In this document: in pieces, positions 1 through 5,460 of the stretch
Numbering within the stretch: position 1 is the first letter of the stretch
Layout of the letters: every line of letters begins with the position of its first letter
From: Actinomycetes bacterium
GTDB lineage: Bacteria > Actinomycetota > Actinomycetes > Streptosporangiales > Streptosporangiaceae
Direction: 5' to 3'
DNA: 6,950 nucleotides
Assembly (NCBI GenBank): GCA_023425615.1
Contig: JAFACJ010000521.1
Coordinates: 1-6,950, forward strand
Program-made: the position numbers and the translations under genes
The notes under the pieces: model-generated
The model's input: only the letters and a program-made list of their open reading frames with translations
What the model was told of the DNA's origin: nothing
Database searches by the model: none

Positions 1-1
1 T

Positions 2-739
2 CAGCTTGCTGATCTGCCGGAGCCAGCGCGGGTCGCCGCGGCTGATGCCGGAGAAGCCGGGATGGCGGGCCACCGCGGGGATGAGCAGCTCATCGACGAT
101 CGCCCAGTCCAGGAGCTTGCCGCCGAGGTGGTTGTCGCCGCGGTGGTTGACGACGGTGAACTCCCCGTCCCGCAGGCTGATCACGGCGGCGTCGAACGTG
201 CCGCCGCCCAGGTCGTACACCAGCCAGAAGGCGTCCTCGTCGTGGTCCTGGAAGCCGTAGGCCAGCGCCGCGGCGGTGGGCTCCTGGAGCAGGGGCGCCT
301 GGGTGAGGCCCGCCAGTTCCGCCGCGCGCCGCGTGGCGTCGCACGCGCTCAGCTCGAACGCCGCGGGCACGGTGATGACGGCGGCCGTGATGTCCTCGCC
401 GGTGCGCTGCTTGACGTCGCTGCGCAGCGACTTCAGGATCTCGGCCGACAGTTCCTCGGGCTCCATCGACCTGCCGGAGGCGGGGAAGCCCTTGGCCTGG
501 CCCGCCCGGCCCATGAGCAGCTTGAACTCCGTCGCGGTGTTCTCGGAGTTGCTGTCGCCCGCCTCCTTGGCGGTGCGGCCGACGTAGATGCGGTCGCGGC
601 GGTCGACCAGCACCGCCGAGGGCGTGGTCTCGAATCCCTCGTTGTTCCTGACGATCTCGGCCTCGACGCCGTCGATCATGGCGATCGCGCTGTTGGTGGT
701 GCCGAGGTCGATACCGAAATCGATGGTGGCCCTCGTCAT
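2..739 (-). CDS. Hsp70/DnaK-family chaperone, N-terminal 246 residues (3' end outside window)
   Basis: This encodes the ATPase domain of a cytoplasmic Hsp70 chaperone, which couples ATP binding and hydrolysis to clamping unfolded polypeptide. The phosphate-1 loop lies at residues 8-18 (FGIDLGTTNSA), the connecting segment at 151-162 (LQEPTAAALAYG) and the phosphate-2 loop at 175-183 (YDLGGGTFD). A DNHLGGK segment at 202-208 matches the conserved DTHLGG region. All core nucleotide-binding motifs present in this part are intact, so an active ATPase is expected. The substrate-binding domain is outside the window, so it could be a standard DnaK or a variant with a different C-terminus. The ATG at 739 is preceded by GAGGTG at 744-749 and overlaps the stop of the GrpE-like gene as ATGA, which implies translational coupling. 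The upstream neighbour and reversed gene order suggest an accessory Hsp70 rather than the main dnaK operon; this is inference. Confidence 0.95.
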   Translation of the reverse strand, partial: MTRATIDFGIDLGTTNSAIAMIDGVEAEIVRNNEGFETTPSAVLVDRRDRIYVGRTAKEAGDSNSENTATEFKLLMGRAGQAKGFPASGRSMEPEELSAEILKSLRSDVKQRTGEDITAAVITVPAAFELSACDATRRAAELAGLTQAPLLQEPTAAALAYGFQDHDEDAFWLVYDLGGGTFDAAVISLRDGEFTVVNHRGDNHLGGKLLDWAIVDELLIPAVARHPGFSGISRGDPRWLRQISKL

Positions 740-1290
740 CCGTCCACCTCGCGTGTCTCGTCTTCGGGCGCTATTTCCCGTTCGGGAGTCCCCACGATCA
801 CCTCTGCCATCTGCAAAGTGCGGCTACCCAGGTAGATTCCGGGCCGCATCGTCTCGACCACCTGTTCACGGACGATTCCGGGAGTCGGCTGGAAAGCCAG
901 CACCTTGAATGCGACACCGGGATCGAAAGGCTCGTTCACATGGTCCTTGATCTCGATTCCGGCCTCGGCCAGCACATCCCAGGCGGCCTCCAGATGCCGC
1001 ACCATCACCCGCGGTGTGTCGGGCGACCGCTCCGCGCGCGTCCGCAGCCGCCACAGGCTCGTCGCGAGCTCGGCGACCGCTCCGTCCCCCAGTACGGCGG
1101 GGTCGTCGGGCGTCGCCTCCATGGCGGGCGCCTCGTCCCGCGGCTCTTTCGGCACCGCCTCCGCGCGGTCGTGCGGCGTCCGCCCGTACCGCTCCAGCAC
1201 CGCGAGCGCCTCTCGCGGCCAGGGCGCCTCACTGATCCTGAATTCCCGAGGCTGGCGCCACTGCCGAAACTCGTCCTTCAACCAGGCCAA
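736..1290 (-). CDS. GrpE-like nucleotide exchange factor, divergent
   Basis: The product is 184 residues and probably acts in the cytoplasm as the ADP/ATP exchange partner of the Hsp70 encoded directly downstream. The C-terminal half resembles the GrpE beta-domain: a helix ending in LAEAGIEI (residues 107-114), then PFDP (121-124), and then GIYLGSRTLQMAEVIVG (151-167), which matches the 'G-Y-x-x-x-x-R-x-L-x-x-A-x-V-x-V' ending of GrpE. The expected H-x-A after FDP is replaced (FDPGVAFKV), and the N-terminal half (1-90) is rich in Trp, Pro and charged residues rather than an obvious long coiled coil, so it is a diverged member. Start: TTG at 1290. An in-frame TAG at 1305-1303 excludes a longer protein, and GGGGGA lies 5 bases upstream. 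The stop overlaps the Hsp70 start (ATGA). The pairing with Hsp70 strengthens the assignment; the family call rests mainly on the C-terminal 80 residues. Confidence 0.8.
   Translation of the reverse strand: MAWLKDEFRQWRQPREFRISEAPWPREALAVLERYGRTPHDRAEAVPKEPRDEAPAMEATPDDPAVLGDGAVAELATSLWRLRTRAERSPDTPRVMVRHLEAAWDVLAEAGIEIKDHVNEPFDPGVAFKVLAFQPTPGIVREQVVETMRPGIYLGSRTLQMAEVIVGTPEREIAPEDETREVDG
744..749 (-). promoter_or_regulatory. Ribosome binding site of the Hsp70 gene
   Basis: GAGGTG on the minus strand lies 4 bases before the ATG at 739, inside the end of the GrpE-like gene. It supports this start and independent re-initiation after the ATGA overlap. Confidence 0.6.
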
Positions 1291-1295
1291 GGCAG

Positions 1296-1301
1296 TCCCC
1301 C
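1296..1301 (-). promoter_or_regulatory. Ribosome binding site deciding the TTG start of the GrpE-like gene
   Basis: GGGGGA on the minus strand, 5 bases before TTG at 1290. An in-frame TAG immediately upstream (1305-1303) leaves TTG 1290 as the first usable start. A second TTG at 1281 is possible but is less well spaced. Confidence 0.55.
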
Positions 1302-1346
1302 GCTATATCAGCGCTGTTCTTCGATCAACGTCACGGGCGCGAAATA

Positions 1347-1375
1347 ATCTTGCCCCACCGGCCTGATGCTGTCCA
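1347..1375 (-). promoter_or_regulatory. Candidate promoter of the grpE-hsp70 unit
   Basis: In the 165-base gap after the GH15 gene, the minus strand carries TGGACA (1375-1370, five of six matches to TTGACA), a 17-base spacer and CAAGAT (1352-1347, three of six matches to TATAAT, including the conserved A and T). Transcription would start near 1340, giving a leader of about 50 bases that includes the GGGGGA ribosome site. The gap also holds several AT-rich patches unlike the flanking genes. No CIRCE element and no HspR-type HAIR inverted repeat was found, so heat-shock control by HrcA or HspR is not supported. Read-through from GH15 is an alternative. Confidence 0.35.
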
Positions 1376-1455
1376 GGTCGAAATGATTACAGGGCGCTGT
1401 CCGCGCTGATCGGGGAATGCCGGGAAATCGAGTTAAATACCGACGGTAATCAAGG

Positions 1456-3276
1456 TTACGGACGCGCCGACTCCTCGGCCTGGGAGATGGCCCAGGCGGC
1501 GTTGATGAGGCCGATATGGCTGAAGGCCTGAGGGAAGTTGCCGAGATGACCGCCGGTGGCCGGGTCGATCTCCTCGGGGAGGAGGCCGACGTCGTTGAGG
1601 TGGGCGGCGGCGCGTTCGAACACGGCGCGGGCGCGGTCGGTGCGGCCCGCCATGGCCAGGGTCTGGGCGAGCCAGAAGGTGCACAGCAGGAAGGAGCCCT
1701 CCGCGCCGCGCAGCCCGTCGGCGGCACGGTAGCGCAGGATGAGGCCGCGCTCGTCGGTGAGGTCGCGTTCGATCGCGTCGATGGTGGCGAGCATGCGGGG
1801 GTCGTCGGCGGGCAGGAAGCCGGAGATCGCCAGGGTGAGGGCGGCGGCGTCGAGTTCGGCTGACTCGAGGTCGCGGGTGAACGCGCCGGCCTCGGGGTTC
1901 CAGCCGAGGTCGAGGACGGCGCGGCGGATCCCGTCGCGTTCGCGCGACCAGCGCGCCACCCGGTCGGTGGCCTCGAGGAGGCCGGCGAGGGCGATGGCGT
2001 GGTCGAGCGCCGCCCAGCACATGATCTTGGAGTGCAGGAAGTGCCGCGGCCTGCCCCGCACCTCCCAGATCCCCTGGTCGGGTTCGCGCCAGTGCCGTGC
2101 CGCCGCCTCGGCGCAGGCGATGAGGAAGGCGCGGGTGGCGGCGTCGATGCCGGTCAGATAGTCGCCGAGGCGGCGGGCGGCGGTGAGCAGCTCGCCGTAC
2201 ACGTCGATCTGCCGCTGCCCCCAGGCGTCGTTGCCGACCCTGACCGGGCGGCTGGCCCGCCATCCGGCGAGATGGGGCAGGACGCGCTCGGTGAGGTCGT
2301 GCTCGCCGCCGACACCGAACATGATCTGGAGCGAGAGCTCCTCATCGGGCGGGCCGGCTGACGCGGTGGCGAGGAAGGAGAAGAAGTCGGCGGCCTCGTC
2401 GGGGCAGGCCGCCACCCACAGGGCGTCCATGGTGAGGCTGGCGTCGCGCACCCAGGTGAAGCGGTAGTCCCAGTTGCGCTCGCCGCCCGCCCCCTCGGGC
2501 AGCGAGGTGGTGGGGGCGGCGACGATGGCGCCGCTCGGCTGGAAGGTGAGCGCCTGGAGGACCCGCCCGCTGTGCCGGACGGCGTCGCGCCACGGCCCCT
2601 CGTACCGCTGGTGCAGCGCCGACCAGGACCGCCACGACGTCACCGTGCACTCCAGCCGGTGCAGGAGCTCCTCCTGCGTCCAGACCCGCGCCGGCGGCCG
2701 TCCGAGGCTCGCGTGGTGCAGCGCGAACACCAGCGGGCGCCCCGCGGTGAGCCGCACCCGCGCCAGGGCGGCGCCGCCCTCGATCCGCACCGGCACCGGG
2801 CAGGTCAGCACCATCCGGTCCGCGCCGCCGAACGCGGTGACCCCGCCGTCGACCGCCTCCAGCAGCGGGCAGATCAGCCCGTACTCCGGCCGCGGCCGGA
2901 ACACCATCTCCAGTTCGGCGTCGTCGCCGGCGCACTCCACCCTCCTCACCAGCAGATGCGGAGAGTGCGTCCCGATCCCGTGCCCCCGGTCCTCGGCCCC
3001 GGTGGCGAGGGCGTCGGTGAGCACGACCGTGGCGCCGGGGAGCCGGAACGTGGTCTCCAGCACCATGGTGTCGTCGAGGTACCGCCGTGTGATCCGCGCC
3101 TCCCCCGCGGGCCGCAGCGACCAGTGCCCCGCCTCGTCGTCCAGCAGCCGCGCGAACTGCGAAGGCGCGTCGAACCGGGGCAGGCACAGCCAGTCCACCG
3201 ACCCGTCCCTGGTGACCAGCGCCGCGGTGCGGCAGTCCGAGAGCAGCGCGTGATCGGCGATCGGCACACTGCTCAT
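1456..3276 (-). CDS. Glycoside hydrolase family 15 protein (trehalase/glucoamylase-like)
   Basis: A 606-residue enzyme, the usual length for bacterial GH15 proteins with an N-terminal beta-sandwich (about 1-225) and a C-terminal (alpha/alpha)6 barrel (about 230-600). It has no signal peptide, so it should act in the cytoplasm by inverting hydrolysis of a terminal alpha-glucose from trehalose or an alpha-glucan. Landmarks are IADHALLSDCRTAALV at 6-21; GGERNWDYRFTWVRD at 264-278; NDAWGQRQIDVYGE at 349-362; QGIWEVRG at 401-408, with E405 as likely general acid; HSKIMCW at 415-421; and LLPEEIDP followed by GNFPQAFSH at 565-587, with E568 (or E569) as likely general base. All family hallmarks are present. 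Actinobacterial relatives include characterised trehalases, but GH15 also contains glucoamylases and glucodextranases, so the substrate is not settled by sequence. The ATG at 3276 has a GGGGGG tract 5 bases upstream. It is transcribed away from the propeller gene. Confidence 0.93.
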   Translation of the reverse strand: MSSVPIADHALLSDCRTAALVTRDGSVDWLCLPRFDAPSQFARLLDDEAGHWSLRPAGEARITRRYLDDTMVLETTFRLPGATVVLTDALATGAEDRGHGIGTHSPHLLVRRVECAGDDAELEMVFRPRPEYGLICPLLEAVDGGVTAFGGADRMVLTCPVPVRIEGGAALARVRLTAGRPLVFALHHASLGRPPARVWTQEELLHRLECTVTSWRSWSALHQRYEGPWRDAVRHSGRVLQALTFQPSGAIVAAPTTSLPEGAGGERNWDYRFTWVRDASLTMDALWVAACPDEAADFFSFLATASAGPPDEELSLQIMFGVGGEHDLTERVLPHLAGWRASRPVRVGNDAWGQRQIDVYGELLTAARRLGDYLTGIDAATRAFLIACAEAAARHWREPDQGIWEVRGRPRHFLHSKIMCWAALDHAIALAGLLEATDRVARWSRERDGIRRAVLDLGWNPEAGAFTRDLESAELDAAALTLAISGFLPADDPRMLATIDAIERDLTDERGLILRYRAADGLRGAEGSFLLCTFWLAQTLAMAGRTDRARAVFERAAAHLNDVGLLPEEIDPATGGHLGNFPQAFSHIGLINAAWAISQAEESARP

Positions 3277-3391
3277 CTCTGCCCCCCGGCTTCGCTCCCG
3301 CTGAGGGGAGACCTACCCTCCACGGACCGGGAACGACGCATCGGCTCTGGAAAGTAAGATCCTCCGACACTTCGGACGAAGGGCGCGGAGC
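3277..3391. other. Divergent intergenic region between GH15 and the propeller gene
   Basis: These 115 bases must hold the promoters of both divergent genes. On the plus strand, TAAGAT (3355-3360) is a reasonable -10 hexamer with no good -35 at 16-18 bases. It would give a leader of about 25 bases containing a small hairpin, TCCGA (3363-3367), loop CACT, TCGGA (3372-3376), just before the ribosome site. No convincing minus-strand promoter for GH15 was found. There is no long inverted repeat suggesting a shared operator. Confidence 0.4.
3355..3360 (+). promoter_or_regulatory. Possible -10 hexamer for the propeller gene
   Basis: TAAGAT lies 31 bases before the ATG at 3392 and keeps the three most conserved -10 bases (T1, A2, T6). 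The matching -35 is poor, so this may be a weak or activator-dependent promoter. Confidence 0.3.
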
Positions 3392-4642
3392 ATGAGGAGC
3401 ACGAGGAGCAGGGCTCTCGCCGGTGCGGCTTTCGCGTTGCTGGTGCTGGCGGCCCTGCCGGGGGTCTCCGCCGTCGTCGGGCGGCCCGTGGCCGAGACGA
3501 CCCCGACGGCCGACGAGGACGCGGCGTCGGCGGAGAAGGCCGAGGGGAGGTGGGAGACGCTCTTCACCCTTCCCGGCGCGGATGACGAGCCGACCGTGAT
3601 CAAGGCGTTCTCAGGGGAGGACGTCTGGGTCTTCACCAGGTATGAGTTCAACGACGACGAGGCGGAGATCTGGGAGCAGCCGCGGCCGCGCGGCTACCAC
3701 TGGGACGGCGGGTCCTGGCGGAGGGTGCCCTTCCCGGCGGGGCAGACGGGCGTGGTCGGCGAGGCGGTCGGCGCCTCCGGCTCCGATCTGTGGATCTCGG
3801 TCACCGGCCTCTACGACGCGTCGGACAGCATGCAGGGGATCCTGCGCTGGAACGGCGGATCGTGGTCGGTCTCCAAGCGGCTGGAGGACGGTTCCTCGTT
3901 CTTCCCGTTCGGTCTGACGACGCTGAGCGACGGTGGTGCCCTGGCCTTCGCCCAGCTGCGGCCCGAGGTGAACAGCGTCGAGATGCTGCGCTACGAGGAC
4001 CGAGCTTGGACCGTCCAGAAGACCGGGGTCGCCATGTTCGTCCCTCCCGCCGTGGTGTCCGGCCATGACATCTGGGCCATCGGGAGCGCGGGAGAGGGAG
4101 AGGACGCCGAGACGGTCTTCCACTACGACGGTTCCAGCTGGAAGAGGACCGCTCCGGAGCGCGGAGTCTCGACGCCCGGCATCAGGATGTGCGAGGAGGG
4201 GGAGTGGCCGGGGAGGAACACCTTCCCGTGCTTGACCTCCAACAGCGGTCTCCGGCAGATCGCGGCAGGTCCCGAAGGCGATGTCGTCCTGGCGGTCGGC
4301 CTCGAACGGTACGACTCGGCGCACGAGCTCGTCTACCTGACCCGTCTGCTGCGCTGGGACGGCGCGAGGTGGGTCCGCCTGGGCGGGGACGTCCGCCGGG
4401 CCGCCGGTCTCCTGATCCCGGACGGCTCCGGCGGCCTGTGGTTCGTCGTCAGCGACAGCGATGGGCAGCACATCGCCCTCCTGCACCGCACCGAGGAGGG
4501 CCGTCTGCTCAGGTACCCGCTGCCGGAGAAGCAGGTCTCCATCAAGGGCATGGCCGTCGCCCCCGACGGCACCGTCTACGCCACGGGCACCACGCTGGAA
4601 GGCGGGGAGGAGCGGAGCGGCGTCTGGAGGCTCACCCCCTGA
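3392..4642 (+). CDS. Secreted beta-propeller-like protein, function unknown
   Basis: A 416-residue exported protein. Residues 1-27 form a classical signal peptide: basic MRSTRSR, a hydrophobic core, then VSA for signal peptidase I cleavage after A27. There is no lipobox cysteine, so it is probably released. A linker rich in Ala, Glu and Thr (28-52) leads to a repetitive body. A 'G-x-D-x-W' type strand recurs seven times, centred at about W79, W134, L184, W228, V299, W350 and Y396. It alternates with an aromatic strand of the form 'L-R-W-D-G-G-S-W' at 102-109, 151-158, 199-206, 243-250 and 320-327, and degenerate after that. This pattern fits a seven-bladed propeller. The fourth interval is longer and carries the only two cysteines (C267, C280), a likely disulfide-closed loop. 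No catalytic motif was recognised; binding of a ligand or surface partner is a guess. GAAGGG (3378-3383) precedes the ATG by 8 bases. Its 3' end overlaps the convergent Clp-N gene. Confidence 0.88.
   Translation: MRSTRSRALAGAAFALLVLAALPGVSAVVGRPVAETTPTADEDAASAEKAEGRWETLFTLPGADDEPTVIKAFSGEDVWVFTRYEFNDDEAEIWEQPRPRGYHWDGGSWRRVPFPAGQTGVVGEAVGASGSDLWISVTGLYDASDSMQGILRWNGGSWSVSKRLEDGSSFFPFGLTTLSDGGALAFAQLRPEVNSVEMLRYEDRAWTVQKTGVAMFVPPAVVSGHDIWAIGSAGEGEDAETVFHYDGSSWKRTAPERGVSTPGIRMCEEGEWPGRNTFPCLTSNSGLRQIAAGPEGDVVLAVGLERYDSAHELVYLTRLLRWDGARWVRLGGDVRRAAGLLIPDGSGGLWFVVSDSDGQHIALLHRTEEGRLLRYPLPEKQVSIKGMAVAPDGTVYATGTTLEGGEERSGVWRLTP
4632..4642. other. Tail-to-tail overlap of convergent genes
   Basis: The plus-strand propeller gene stops with TGA at 4640-4642 and the minus-strand Clp-N gene stops with TGA at 4634-4632, so the last codons overlap by 11 bases. 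No room remains for a terminator between them. Any terminator lies inside the opposite coding region, so the transcripts probably overlap. Confidence 0.85.
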
Positions 4643-5303
4643 CGGCGGGGTCCGGGGTGCCGAGGAGGTCGGCGGCGACGCCGCGGCCCACGGTGGTGAG
4701 GCCGGTCAGGAGGTGGGCGCAGGTGATCTCGGATGCGCCCTCGGCGTGGGCGAGGTCGCGGGCGGTGGACAGGGCGCGGCGGGTGTAGGGGGTCCAGGCG
4801 ATGCGTTCGGCGGCCTGGGAGGCGCCGAGGGTCAGGCGCGGCTCCAGGGCGGCGCGCAGGGACTCGGGGGAGCGGCCCTGGGAGCGCAGGAGCCGGGTCG
4901 CGGTGTTGTCCTCGGCGAGCAGGCCCCACAGGACGTGCTCGGTGCCGATGTAGTTGTTGCGGTGGTGGACCGCCGCCTTCTTCATGTGGGACATGGCCGT
5001 GCGGAGCTCTTCGGAGAACTCCGACTGCTCGTACTTCACGTGGGGGGCGAGGAAGCGCTGCTGGGCCGCCTGGCGGCTGACGCCGAGGACGGCGCCGATG
5101 TCGGACCAGGAGACGCCGTGCAGCCGGCAGTGCTCGACGTAGTCCTCCACCAGGTCGTCCGCCAGCCGGCGGAGGTGCTCGGCGAGGTCGGCTCCGGTGC
5201 GCAGGAGCGCGAGCCAGTCGGGCTGGGCGGTGTCGTGGCGGTGGGCGGTGGCGCAGGTCCGGTCGACCTCCGCGATGAGTTCGTCAAGGTCTGGAAGAGG
5301 CAT
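4632..5303 (-). CDS. Helix-turn-helix plus Clp N-domain protein without ATPase
   Basis: A 223-residue protein if started at ATG 5303 (237 if at GTG 5345). Residues 1-60 are acidic and helical. A sigma-like helix-turn-helix follows at 63-84 (start GVSWSDIGAVLGVSRQAA, end QQRF), of the type found in many actinobacterial DNA-binding proteins. Two Clp N-domain repeats follow: the first at about 94-143, with NYIGTEHVLWGLL at 117-129, and the second at about 170-219, with EITCAHLLTGL at 192-202. In ClpA/ClpC this domain binds substrates and adaptors; here the AAA+ modules are absent and the protein ends right after it. Likely roles are a transcription regulator that senses protein damage or a Clp adaptor; neither is proven. 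The ATG is preferred because a promoter places transcription start on it. The GTG at 5345 has no ribosome site, and the 14 extra codons show weaker G/C third-position bias than the body of the gene. Confidence 0.85.
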   Translation of the reverse strand: MPLPDLDELIAEVDRTCATAHRHDTAQPDWLALLRTGADLAEHLRRLADDLVEDYVEHCRLHGVSWSDIGAVLGVSRQAAQQRFLAPHVKYEQSEFSEELRTAMSHMKKAAVHHRNNYIGTEHVLWGLLAEDNTATRLLRSQGRSPESLRAALEPRLTLGASQAAERIAWTPYTRRALSTARDLAHAEGASEITCAHLLTGLTTVGRGVAADLLGTPDPAVRG

Positions 5304-5305
5304 GA

Positions 5306-5322
5306 GGCAAGCATCGATTGCC
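5306..5322. repeat. Inverted repeat GGCAA-N7-TTGCC over the -10 region
   Basis: GGCAA (5306-5310) and TTGCC (5318-5322) are separated by seven bases and straddle the -10 hexamer and start of the Clp-N/HTH gene. A further TTGCC occurs at 5346-5350, just upstream of the -35. The position suits a repressor operator, possibly for autoregulation by the encoded helix-turn-helix protein; this is inference from five-base arms only. Confidence 0.35.
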
Positions 5323-5338
5323 TGATCCAGTTTGTCAA
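5310..5338 (-). promoter_or_regulatory. Promoter of the Clp-N/HTH gene, probably leaderless
   Basis: The minus strand has a perfect -35 TTGACA (5338-5333), a 17-base spacer and a -10 GATGCT (5315-5310) that keeps the key second A and last T. Six bases (5309-5304) then separate the -10 from ATG 5303, so transcription is expected to begin on the A of that ATG. Leaderless mRNAs with this geometry are common in actinobacteria. An AT-rich stretch (5353-5361) just upstream could act as an UP-like element. Confidence 0.65.
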
Positions 5339-5371
5339 CGAACACTTGCCAGGTTAAAAATGGGACTTATG

Positions 5372-5379
5372 GCACGTGC
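5372..5379. repeat. Eight-base palindrome GCACGTGC in the divergent gap
   Basis: A perfect palindrome in the region between the Clp-N/HTH promoter and the membrane-protein gene. It could be a regulator half-site pair, but such short palindromes are frequent in GC-rich DNA. Confidence 0.2.
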
Positions 5380-5394
5380 GGCTGCCTGTTTATT

Positions 5395-5416
5395 CGGCTT
5401 TCCTATGGAAAAGCCG
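5395..5416. repeat. Hairpin upstream of the flippase/PAP2 gene
   Basis: CGGCTTT (5395-5401) pairs with AAAGCCG (5410-5416) around the loop CCTATGGA. A longer pairing, CGGCTTTCC with GGAAAAGCCG, has one bulged A. It lies 44 bases before the ATG at 5461 and has no T-run on either strand, and no gene ends here, so it is better read as a leader structure or operator than as a terminator. Confidence 0.4.
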
Positions 5417-5460
5417 GGATAGCAGAACGAGCAGTGACCCCCCGTAAGAGAAGAGCGACG

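Noticed and set aside
62..835. Long plus-strand open frame opposite the Hsp70 gene
   Set aside because: It is antisense to conserved Hsp70 motifs and has the Ala/Arg/Gly/Val-rich composition of a high-GC shadow frame.
1291..1455. HAIR or CIRCE heat-shock operator, or a terminator after GH15
   Set aside because: No CTTGAGT-N7-ACTCAAG or TTAGCACTC-N9-GAGTGCTAA-like repeat was found. The only pairings seen are short (four-base ACAG/CTGT, and eight-base ATCAGCGC arms 88 bases apart) and no T-run follows.
1433..2263. Minus-strand open frame within the 3' half of the GH15 gene
   Set aside because: Arg/Pro/His-rich product in a shifted frame of the GH15 gene, with no recognisable motif.
2342..3370. 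342-codon minus-strand frame overlapping the start of GH15
   Set aside because: Shifted frame of the same strand, Arg/Ala/Gly-rich; the GH15 frame carries all conserved residues.
3611..4486. Minus-strand open frame opposite the propeller gene
   Set aside because: The plus strand has a signal peptide and regular repeats; the antisense product has no domain pattern.
4461..5357. 298-codon plus-strand frame opposite the Clp-N/HTH gene
   Set aside because: Gly/Val/Ala-rich shadow that also overlaps the propeller gene out of frame; the minus strand carries clear HTH and Clp-N motifs.
5395..5416. Rho-independent terminator
   Set aside because: There is no T-run on either side and no gene ends at this place; both flanking genes start here.
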